Source of the DNA: Dongia mobilis
Lineage (GTDB): Bacteria > Pseudomonadota > Alphaproteobacteria > Dongiales > Dongiaceae
Assembly: GCF_004363235.1 (NCBI RefSeq)
Contig: NZ_SNYW01000006.1
Location: forward strand, 496,001-560,000
Direction: 5' to 3'
Length of the DNA stretch: 64,000 bases
Positions 57,210 to 64,000 of this stretch are shown piece after piece. The position numbers and the translations under genes are program-made. The notes under the pieces were generated by a model. That model did not search any database and was not told where the DNA came from. It saw only the letters and a program-made list of their open reading frames with translations. Every line of letters starts with the position of its first letter. Position 1 is the stretch's first letter.

Positions 57210-57724
57210 TCAGGCCGACCATCGGGCAGCAGCTTGATTTCGCCTGGCGCGCGGCACTACCCGTCACCCTGACCCTGCTGCTGCTGTTCCTGACCATGCT
57301 GCCCTGGCACCTGCCCAAGCTCGGCACGGTGGGTGCGGCCTGTGTTTTCGTCTCGGTCTTCTTTTGGTCGCTGCATCAGCCGGGGCTGATGTCCATGTGG
57401 GGCGCACTGGCGATCGGGCTTGTCCACGACCTGATGACGCTGGCGCCGTTCGGCATCGGTCTCCTCGTCATCCTGCTGGTTCATGGCGTCGCGGTTTCGC
57501 GCCGCAAGGCGGTCATCGCCCTGCCGTTCCTGCTGGAATGGCTGGTCTTCGGCCTGGTGGCGGCCGGCGCTTCGCTGCTGACCTGGCTGCTGGTCTCGCT
57601 GCTGCACGAGCAGTTCGTCGATCTCGGCGAGGCTCTGCAACTGTTCCTGCTGGCCTTCACCTGCTATCCCCCGCTCGCCGCCGTCTTCGCCTGGGTGGAG
57701 CGGCGCTACATTTCCGGCGCCTGA
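57206..57724 (+). CDS. mreD: Rod-shape determining protein MreD
   Basis: A 172-residue membrane protein with five or six hydrophobic helices. Family character is seen in SLHQPGLMSMWGALAIGLVHDLM and PFGIGLLVILLVHGVAVS. The GTG start overlaps the mreC stop by four bases. The mrdA gene follows after 10 bases. Part of the elongasome; exact action is not known. Confidence 0.9.
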   Translation: MIRPTIGQQLDFAWRAALPVTLTLLLLFLTMLPWHLPKLGTVGAACVFVSVFFWSLHQPGLMSMWGALAIGLVHDLMTLAPFGIGLLVILLVHGVAVSRRKAVIALPFLLEWLVFGLVAAGASLLTWLLVSLLHEQFVDLGEALQLFLLAFTCYPPLAAVFAWVERRYISGA

Positions 57725-57734
57725 GGTCGCGGAC

Positions 57735-59657
57735 GTGGCCGGCACCAAGCAGCAATCCCAGAATCAGGCGAAAGTGTTTTCGCGCCGCGTCGCCATCCTG
57801 GGCGGCCTGCAAACCGTGCTGGTAGGTGCGCTGGCCTCGCGCCTCTACTACCTGCAGGTGGTCGAGGCGGACAAATACGCGCTGCTGGCGGAGGAGAACC
57901 GCATCAGCGTCCGGTTGCTGCCGCCGCCGCGCGGCCTCATCCTGGACCGGTTCGGTGTGCCGCTGGCCGCCAATTTCCCCAACTACCGGGCCATCCTTGT
58001 GGCCGAGCGGACCAAGGATCTCGATCGGACGCTGGGCGATTTCGCCCGCCTTATTCCGCTCTCCGAGCGCGAGCGTGCCAAGGTCATGCGCGAGCTGAAA
58101 CGAAACCGGGCCTTCACGCCGATCCCGATCAAGGAGGACCTGACCTGGGAACAGATGAGCCAGGTCGAACTGAACCTGCCGGAACTGCCGGGCGTTTCGA
58201 TCGAAGCCGACCAGAAGCGCTATTATCCCTATGCCGGCCTGACCGCCCATATCCTCGGCTATGTGCAGATACCGAACGAGAAGGAAGTGGCGGCGGATCC
58301 GGATCCGCTGCTGACACTGCCCGGCTTCCGCATCGGCCGGAACGGTCTCGAGAAATTCTACGACCGGGCGCTGCGCGGCAGTGCCGGCCGCTCGGCGCAG
58401 GAAGTCAATTCCGTCGGCCGCGTCATCCGGGAGTTGTCGCGCGACGAGGGCCAGCCGGGCAACGACCTCGTCACCACCATCGATATCGGCCTGCAGGAAT
58501 TCGCCCAGCAGCGTATTTCGGCCGAACAATCATGTTCCTGCGTCGTCATGGACATCTTTACCGGCGAGGTATTGACCATGGCCTCGACGCCGACCTTCGA
58601 CCCGGCGTCGTTCTACAACGGCATCACGCCCGAGGAATGGCAGAGCCTCAATGCCGACATGTACCGACCGCTCACCAACAAGACCATTTCCGACGGCTAT
58701 GCGCCAGGCTCGACGTTCAAGATGATGACGACCCTGGCTGCGTTGGAGGCCGGCATCAGCCCGAATTTCAGTGTTTTCTGCCCGGGCCACTACATCTTCG
58801 GCCCGATGCGGCTGCATTGCTGGAAGAAGGAGGGGCACGGCCATGTCGACATGCTGGACGCGCTCCAGCATTCCTGCGACGTCTATTATTACGACATCTC
58901 GCGCCGGGTCGGCGTCGATGCCATCGCGGAGGTGTCGCGGCGGTTCGGCCTCGGCCAGCCGACCGGGATCGATCTTCCCGGCGAGAAGCCGGGCGTTATT
59001 CCGGACCAGGCCTGGAAGCTGGGTACGCTGGGCGAGAAATGGTATCCCGGCGAGACACTGGTCGCCGGCATCGGCCAGGGCTTCATCCTGACGACGCCGT
59101 TGCAGCTTTGCGTCATGACGGCGCGCATCGCCAATGGCGGCTATGCGGTAACGCCGCATATCTTCAAGCGTTTCGGTGCCTCGGCGCCGCCCAGTTCCGA
59201 TCCGCTGGTCGCCGCCGCGCAATCCGGCCGCGCCGACGCGCTGGGCTTTCCCGCCATGGCGGTCAACCAGGAACATCTCGCCATCCTGCGGCGCGGGATG
59301 GATCTAGTCACCAACGAGGCGCGCGGTACCGCCTATCGCCGCCGCATCGAGATTCCCGGCATGGAAATGGCCGGCAAGACCGGCACCAGTCAGGTACGGC
59401 GCATCACCATGGCGGAACGATCGACCGGCGTACGCAAGAATGAGGACCTGCCCTGGCAGTTCCGCGACCACGCGCTGTTCGTCGCCTATGCGCCGGTGCA
59501 CCAGCCGCGCTATGCCATCTCGGTCGTGGTCGAGCATGGCGGCGGCGGCTCGACCTATGCCGCGCCGATCGCGCGCGACATCCTGATCGAGTGCCAGCGC
59601 CGCGATCCGTCGCGCCGCAATCCAAATGCCGAAGGCGGCCGCCGGGAAATGCCATGA
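57735..59657 (+). CDS. mrdA: Peptidoglycan transpeptidase PBP2
   Basis: A 640-residue class B penicillin-binding protein that crosslinks lateral wall peptidoglycan. One membrane helix (near residues 15-37), a dimer/pedestal domain, then the transpeptidase with catalytic Ser in APGSTFKMM, second motif S-C-D in QHSCDVYYYD and KTGTSQV. GTG start at 57735. It is placed between mreD and rodA, as in most alphaproteobacteria. Confidence 0.96.
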   Translation: MAGTKQQSQNQAKVFSRRVAILGGLQTVLVGALASRLYYLQVVEADKYALLAEENRISVRLLPPPRGLILDRFGVPLAANFPNYRAILVAERTKDLDRTLGDFARLIPLSERERAKVMRELKRNRAFTPIPIKEDLTWEQMSQVELNLPELPGVSIEADQKRYYPYAGLTAHILGYVQIPNEKEVAADPDPLLTLPGFRIGRNGLEKFYDRALRGSAGRSAQEVNSVGRVIRELSRDEGQPGNDLVTTIDIGLQEFAQQRISAEQSCSCVVMDIFTGEVLTMASTPTFDPASFYNGITPEEWQSLNADMYRPLTNKTISDGYAPGSTFKMMTTLAALEAGISPNFSVFCPGHYIFGPMRLHCWKKEGHGHVDMLDALQHSCDVYYYDISRRVGVDAIAEVSRRFGLGQPTGIDLPGEKPGVIPDQAWKLGTLGEKWYPGETLVAGIGQGFILTTPLQLCVMTARIANGGYAVTPHIFKRFGASAPPSSDPLVAAAQSGRADALGFPAMAVNQEHLAILRRGMDLVTNEARGTAYRRRIEIPGMEMAGKTGTSQVRRITMAERSTGVRKNEDLPWQFRDHALFVAYAPVHQPRYAISVVVEHGGGGSTYAAPIARDILIECQRRDPSRRNPNAEGGRREMP

Positions 59658-59673
59658 CGAGGGAGACTTCCTG

Positions 59674-60837
59674 ATGTTCGTCATGACGCCGATGGGGCGC
59701 AACCAGCAGAAGAAGCTGACCCTTAAGGAGAAGCTGCTGGGCCTCAACTGGAGCCTGATCGTGCTGATCACGATCGTCGCCTCGGTCGGCTTCGCGACGC
59801 TCTATTCCGCCGCTTACGGCAATGCCGAACCGTGGATGGTCGCGCATATGAAGCGGTACGGGCTGGCGGTCGTCGGCATGATCATCCTGGCGATGATCGA
59901 TCTCAGGCTCTACATGCGCTTTGCCTACGCCTTCTACGCTTTTGCGCTCGTGCTCCTCGTCTATGTCGAGTTTTTTGGCGAGATCGGCATGGGCGCCCAG
60001 CGCTGGATCAACCTGGGCTTCATGCAACTGCAGCCGTCGGAAATGATGAAGATCGCGCTGGTGCTGAGCCTCGCCCGCTATTTCCACGGCCTCGGCTGGG
60101 ATGCGGTCGGCAAGCCCTGGGTACTCATCCCGCCGCTCGGCCTCGTGCTGATGCCGGCCGGTCTGGTCATGAAGCAGCCGGATCTCGGCACCGCCGGTAC
60201 GCTCATCATCTGCGGCGGCGCCATGTTCTTTGCCGCCGGCGTGCGCTGGTGGAAGTTCGTCATCGTGCTGGCGCTCGGCATCGGTGCGGCCTATTTCGCC
60301 TGGCATTCCGACCTGATGCACGACTACCAGAAGGCCCGCGTCCTGACCTTCCTCAACCCGGAAGCCGATCCGCGCGGTGCCGGCTATCACACGATCCAGT
60401 CGAAGATCGCACTGGGATCGGGCGGTGTCTGGGGCAAGGGATTCCTGCAGGGCACCCAGAGCCATCTCGACTTCCTGCCGGAACGGCAGACCGATTTCAT
60501 CTTCACCATGTTCGCCGAGGAATGGGGCCTCGTGGGCGGGCTGGTCCTGCTGGCGCTCTATTCCCTGCTGGTCTGCTATGGCATTGCGATTGCGCTCCGC
60601 TGCCGCTCGGAATTCGGCAAGTTCCTGGCCTATGGGCTCAGCTTCAACCTGTTCACCTATTTCTTCATCAATACAGCCATGGTCATGGGGCTCATTCCGG
60701 TGGTCGGCGTGCCGTTGCCGCTGATTTCCTATGGCGGCACGGCAATGCTGACCGTTATGGCCGGATTCGGCCTGATGATGTCGGTCTATCTGCACCGGGA
60801 CACCAAACTGACCCGCAGCGGCCGGGAAGAGGACTGA
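59674..60837 (+). CDS. rodA: Peptidoglycan glycosyltransferase RodA
   Basis: A 387-residue SEDS polymerase with about ten membrane helices, partner of PBP2. Family motifs: GAQRWINLGFMQLQPSEMMKI, MKQPDLGTAGTL (with the catalytic-site Asp), and PVVGVPLPLISYGGTAMLT. The ATG at 59674 is set by GAGGGAG at 59659-59665. Last gene of the mre-mrdA-rodA group. Its stop is followed by a promoter-like gap and tRNA-Lys. Confidence 0.96.
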   Translation: MFVMTPMGRNQQKKLTLKEKLLGLNWSLIVLITIVASVGFATLYSAAYGNAEPWMVAHMKRYGLAVVGMIILAMIDLRLYMRFAYAFYAFALVLLVYVEFFGEIGMGAQRWINLGFMQLQPSEMMKIALVLSLARYFHGLGWDAVGKPWVLIPPLGLVLMPAGLVMKQPDLGTAGTLIICGGAMFFAAGVRWWKFVIVLALGIGAAYFAWHSDLMHDYQKARVLTFLNPEADPRGAGYHTIQSKIALGSGGVWGKGFLQGTQSHLDFLPERQTDFIFTMFAEEWGLVGGLVLLALYSLLVCYGIAIALRCRSEFGKFLAYGLSFNLFTYFFINTAMVMGLIPVVGVPLPLISYGGTAMLTVMAGFGLMMSVYLHRDTKLTRSGREED

Positions 60838-60964
60838 CGCCAGGCTGGCGGAACGGCGATTTTCGTTGCCGGATCAAGGTATTATTTTGTTGTCGACAGG
60901 GCATGGTGCGTTTGCTATACCGCGCGCCGGCCGGCCGACAACCCGGTCTTCCGCGCGATCTGGC

Positions 60965-61040
<76 letters not shown>

Positions 61041-61266
61041 TTTTCTCCGATGAAAATGCTGGGGTTTGTGAGATCCGGCGGGAAGCTTCCCGACCGACAT
61101 CGGCTCTCCTTTGCGCCTGGCAATCGGTCCGGATCCGATCTTGCGTCGGCGCCGAGCTCATGTTGCTCTGGCCGGGTGCAAAACCTCTCCAGGGCGAGTT
61201 GCGGTGATGGATCGAAGCGGGAGTGAGAGGGTCAGGACGGAAAGGATCGAGGCGGGAGAGGGCGGC

Positions 61267-61737
61267 ATGCGCCCGAACGTCGCGCGGCTCTTCGATTTCT
61301 GGCTGCGCATCGGTGGCGGCACGACGCCGGAGCGGGCCGCGGTCGATCCTGTCGACCTCAAGGACATTCTGCCGAACCTGATGCTGGTCGAATTCACGCC
61401 GGCACCGTTCCGCGTGCGCTATCGCCTGACGGGTACTTTTGTGGACCAGCAGACCGGCCTCAACCTCACGGGGCGCTATCTCGACGAGTTCTGCCATGGC
61501 GACGGGCGCGACAGCGTGCAGCAACTGATCGACGGCTACCGGCTTTGTGCCGAAACGGGCCGGCCATACCACGGCGTCTATGAATGGCCGACCGTGCACG
61601 GTTACCCGCGCCAGATCGGTTTTGGCCTTTTTCCCCTGCTGGTTGGCGGCAGGGTTACCCAGGCGCTCTCGATCGAGGACTATTCGGACATCACGCCGGA
61701 CATCCACCTCACCAACTGGGTGGCGCCCGTACGCTAG
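61267..61737 (+). CDS. PAS domain protein (PAS_5 family), second copy in window
   Basis: A 156-residue single-domain protein. The pattern DFWLRIGGGTTPERAAVDPVDLKDILPNLMLVEF (in part), RVRYRLTGTFVDQQTGLNLTGRYLDE and FPLLVGGRVTQALSIEDY follows that of the protein at 33198-33674, which is almost the same size. No output domain. The ATG at 61267 is supported by GGGAG and GAGGG upstream; an ATG at 61207 would add 20 residues with a weaker site. Alone between tRNA-Lys and a lipoprotein gene. Function unknown. Confidence 0.78.
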   Translation: MRPNVARLFDFWLRIGGGTTPERAAVDPVDLKDILPNLMLVEFTPAPFRVRYRLTGTFVDQQTGLNLTGRYLDEFCHGDGRDSVQQLIDGYRLCAETGRPYHGVYEWPTVHGYPRQIGFGLFPLLVGGRVTQALSIEDYSDITPDIHLTNWVAPVR

Positions 61738-61974
61738 CTCCCCGGCGTTTGTCTTCGGCGTTCGCCGCCTGATTCCGGCCCGATTTCGGCCGATGTGCGA
61801 TCGCCGAAAAAATATTTTCGCCACGATGGAACCCATTGTCTGCCAGCGCATTCAGCAGTTGCTCCAGGCGTGTCCGCGTGGTCACTATCTTGATCTTGCC
61901 CCCGACGGGCAGGTCGGATATCAGCACCGACGCTCCAATCCGGGGGACCAGCAGGCGCTGCCTAGGGCAACGGT

Positions 61975-62661
61975 ATGAAAGTTCACGTTTTTTCTCAGTT
62001 GTTCAAAGGAACGGTAGCTGCCTTGCTCCTGTCTGCCTGCGCTCAGACCGGCATGGAACCGCAGCCGGCTGCGCCGGCGCAGTCGGCCACCACGGCTGTC
62101 GTCGCCCCATCGCCCGAACCGCTGCTTCCGGTCCTGAAACCGGGTACCAAGGTGCGCGCGCCAGCCAAGCCGAAGCTCGACGCCGACGCCCCCGACAGCG
62201 GCGCGGCCGGTACCGGGGCGGAAGCGGCGGGTGGATCGGGTTCCGAGGCGTCCGGCACGGAATCGCCCGGCAATACGTCGCCGGGCAATGCAGGCACCAA
62301 TGTGCCGGAAATGCCGGCCGTGCCCGAAGGCGGCGCGCCGCTGTCCGGCAGTCTCACCGAACCCGTCTATCAGCCGGCCGAGCCGGAACCGGTCGAGACC
62401 GGATCGCCGGACGACCTGCGCGGCCAGACCGAAATCCAGGTGATGGCTGCGCTGGGCTCGCCGGCCAGCACGCGCGCCGACGGGGCCAGCACCATCTGGA
62501 GCTATCAAGCCGGCGACTGCACACTGGATATCTATTTCTTTCTCGACGTGGCCGACAATCAGCGCCGGGCGCTGAGCTATGAACTGGCCGCACCGCAACC
62601 AGGGACGCCGGCGGCGGAGCGCTGTTACCAGGCGCTGAAGGCAGCTGCGGCTTCGCGCTAG
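61975..62661 (+). CDS. Predicted lipoprotein with Pro/Gly/Ala-rich linker and BamE-like end
   Basis: A 228-residue protein with a lipobox (L-L-S-A-C near residue 22; Ala follows the Cys). Residues 25-140 are low complexity (Pro, Ala, Gly, Ser, Glu). The last 75 residues (DLRGQTEIQVMAALGSPASTR ... TIWSYQAGDCTLDIYFFLD; in parts) resemble the SmpA/OmlA (BamE) fold, where a start LxG and a later W-Y strand are typical. It may be an outer-membrane protein. The response regulator starts 15 bases downstream, so the three genes to the end of the window may be one unit. Confidence 0.65.
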   Translation: MKVHVFSQLFKGTVAALLLSACAQTGMEPQPAAPAQSATTAVVAPSPEPLLPVLKPGTKVRAPAKPKLDADAPDSGAAGTGAEAAGGSGSEASGTESPGNTSPGNAGTNVPEMPAVPEGGAPLSGSLTEPVYQPAEPEPVETGSPDDLRGQTEIQVMAALGSPASTRADGASTIWSYQAGDCTLDIYFFLDVADNQRRALSYELAAPQPGTPAAERCYQALKAAAASR

Positions 62662-62676
62662 GACGAAAGGAATTCT

Positions 62677-63435
62677 ATGGCGGAAGGCACCCGTATCGTC
62701 GTGGTTGACGACGACGATCTGTTTCGTCCGATGCTGGTCGGCAACCTGACCGAGGCAGGCTTTGTCGTGCGCGAGTTCCCGGCGCCGGACCAGGCGCTGG
62801 ATGCTCTCAGCGCCGACAGTGTCGCCGCCGATACTGCGCTTGACCTCTTGATCCTCGACTGGAAGATGCCGGGCCTGACCGGGCTCGAACTGCTGCAGCG
62901 CCTGCGTCAGATCGGCGTCATGACCCCGGCCATCTTCCTTACCTCGCTCGACGATGTGATCTACGAGGAGGCGGCGCTCAAGGCGGGGGCCATCGATTTC
63001 GTCGGCAAGACGCGCAGCTTTGCCATCCTTCAGCGGCGCATCGAACTTGCGCTGAGCCGCAGCGAAACCGGCGAAACGAGCGAAAGCCCCAGGGATGGCG
63101 GCGATGCGGTGGTCGAAATCGGGCCGCTGACCCTCGACGCCGGTTCGCATGCGATCACCTGGCAGAACCAGCCGGTCAGCCTGACGCTGGGCGAGTTCAA
63201 ATCGGTGGCGCTGATGGTGCGTGCCGGGCGCGACGTCAGCTATCGCGAGATCTACGACGCCTTGCGCGGCGAGAATTTCGCGGCCGGGCAGGGACCCGAC
63301 GGCTACCGCGCCAATGTGCGGGCGCTGATCAAGCGGGTGCGCCAGAAATTCCTTGCCGTCGATCCGGGCTTCGACGCGATCGAGAATTTCCCCGGCTTCG
63401 GCTATCGCTGGCGCACCGCCGACAAGGATGCCTGA
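62677..63435 (+). CDS. OmpR-type response regulator
   Basis: A 252-residue two-component regulator. The receiver has acids at 11-13 (VVVDDDDLF), phospho-acceptor Asp61 in LLILDWKMPG, and a Lys in DFVGKTRS. The C-terminal winged helix (LTLGEFKSVALMVRAGRDVSYREIY, in part; then ANVRALIKRVRQKF and FGYRW) is of the OmpR/PhoB type. GAAAGGAA precedes the ATG. Its histidine kinase follows 53 bases later. Partner and targets not known; a ChvI-like envelope regulator is one possibility. Confidence 0.9.
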   Translation: MAEGTRIVVVDDDDLFRPMLVGNLTEAGFVVREFPAPDQALDALSADSVAADTALDLLILDWKMPGLTGLELLQRLRQIGVMTPAIFLTSLDDVIYEEAALKAGAIDFVGKTRSFAILQRRIELALSRSETGETSESPRDGGDAVVEIGPLTLDAGSHAITWQNQPVSLTLGEFKSVALMVRAGRDVSYREIYDALRGENFAAGQGPDGYRANVRALIKRVRQKFLAVDPGFDAIENFPGFGYRWRTADKDA

Positions 63436-63488
63436 TGCCGTCACGCCAGACAGATGACGCCGGCTGAGGGGCGGCTGGGGGTAGGGGG

Positions 63489-64000
63489 ATGCTGAAGACA
63501 CTGCTTGGATCGGTTCTCGTCAAGCTGGTTCTGATCGGCCTCGTCTTCCTGACCGTGCCGATGATCCTCTATGCCCGCTTTGCCGCCGTCGACGAGGAGC
63601 GGCAGCAATTGCTGCTCGCTAACCTGCAGAACCAGGGTTACCTGCTGGCACAGGGGCTGGAACTGTCGCTGCGCGCCGAGGGGGCGAAGGCGCCGGTCGC
63701 CGCGTCGTCATGGGTTGCGCGCTTCGGCACCTCGTCGCTGCGCATCAAGCTGCTGCTGCGGCCGGTGGGCGAGCAGCAGAGCTTCTATTATGTCGCCGCC
63801 TATCCCGCCATCGATGCCGCCTATCTCGACGCCGAGAGGCAGGCGCTGGTCAATGCGGGCCTCCTCAGCAAGGTCGAGGAAAGCTGTGCCGGCAACCGCT
63901 CATTGAGCCAGACCTTCACCGGGCCCACCGGCACGATCGAGATCCTGACCTCCATCTCGCCCTTCCATACCGAGGTCGGGTGCTGGGCGGTGATCACCGC
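63489..64000 (+). CDS. Sensor histidine kinase, N-terminal part (3' truncated by window edge)
   Basis: An open frame from ATG 63489 (GTAGGGGG just before) runs to the end of the window. The 170 residues seen begin with a membrane helix (VLVKLVLIGLVFLTVPMILY) followed by a periplasmic sensor region (FAAVDEERQQLLLANLQNQG ... SFYYVAAYPAIDA). The HAMP, dimer and ATPase domains would lie beyond the edge. The kinase call is by context, as it directly follows an OmpR-type regulator, and by topology. Confidence 0.7.
   Translation, partial: MLKTLLGSVLVKLVLIGLVFLTVPMILYARFAAVDEERQQLLLANLQNQGYLLAQGLELSLRAEGAKAPVAASSWVARFGTSSLRIKLLLRPVGEQQSFYYVAAYPAIDAAYLDAERQALVNAGLLSKVEESCAGNRSLSQTFTGPTGTIEILTSISPFHTEVGCWAVIT

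Noticed and set aside
60887-60920. Promoter for tRNA-Lys (TTGTCG with GCTATA)
   Set aside because: The -35 and -10 matches are weak and several alternative pairings exist, so no single promoter could be named.

Overview
This window is a 64 kb, GC-rich, gene-dense piece of an alphaproteobacterial chromosome, most likely from the Rhodospirillales or a related group. The evidence is an alphaproteobacterial-style MreB, IlvH and FtsK, an Entner-Doudoroff glucose operon, a SOS-like box of the GTTC-N7-GTTC type before recA, a full TTAA-N7-TTAA CtrA-type box, and one near-consensus ParB site (parS). No phage, transposon, CRISPR array or rRNA operon is visible. The only RNA genes recognised are tRNA-Val(CAC) and tRNA-Lys(CTT). 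Placement below order level is inference.

Layout. 1-9.4 kb: end of a SRPBCC protein, an MFS transporter, a small lipoprotein, a LuxI/FeeM-like acyltransferase with an Arg-rich repeat tail, a MotA/MotB-like envelope motor pair with an OmpA-like partner, then suhB and efp. 9.8-16 kb: an atypical LuxR-type response regulator, a chemoreceptor, the HtpX/LemA pair, and recA. 16-25.2 kb is an accessory-looking zone: a LuxR-type regulator divergent from three genes for exported proteins of unknown function, with a 20-bp palindrome between them; mobA coupled to another exported protein; then a dCache chemoreceptor followed by a lipoprotein that looks like the receptor's sensor domain alone. 25.3-33.7 kb: acyl-CoA dehydrogenase-like and FAD oxidoreductases, an acyltransferase, an intergenic parS, a DapC-like aminotransferase, ftsK, lolA and a PAS protein. 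33.7-38.7 kb: zwf-pgl-edd-glk on the minus strand. 39.2-43.7 kb: a small surface-glycan cassette (sulfotransferase, cytidylyltransferase-aldo/keto reductase fusion, PseF-like CMP-sugar synthetase, SDR) ending at tRNA-Val. 43.9-54.6 kb: DUF3108 protein, gph, glmU-glmS, serB/miaA with overlapping divergent start codons, ilvB-ilvH-ilvC, ynfA. 55-64 kb: mreB, mreCD-mrdA-rodA, tRNA-Lys, a second PAS protein, a lipoprotein and a two-component system that runs off the edge.

How the genes fit together. Much of the window serves the cell envelope: amino-sugar supply (glmU/glmS), elongation machinery (mre-mrdA-rodA), lipoprotein trafficking (lolA), meso-DAP supply (dapC) and surface glycan modification. 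Chromosome segregation (parS, ftsK) and chemotaxis are the other themes. The most promising undescribed elements are the chemoreceptor plus stand-alone sensor lipoprotein, the LuxR regulator/palindrome/exported-protein unit, and the LuxI-fold acyltransferase with xDRRx repeats. Short 12-15 bp tandem duplications recur in leaders and signal-peptide codons across the window.
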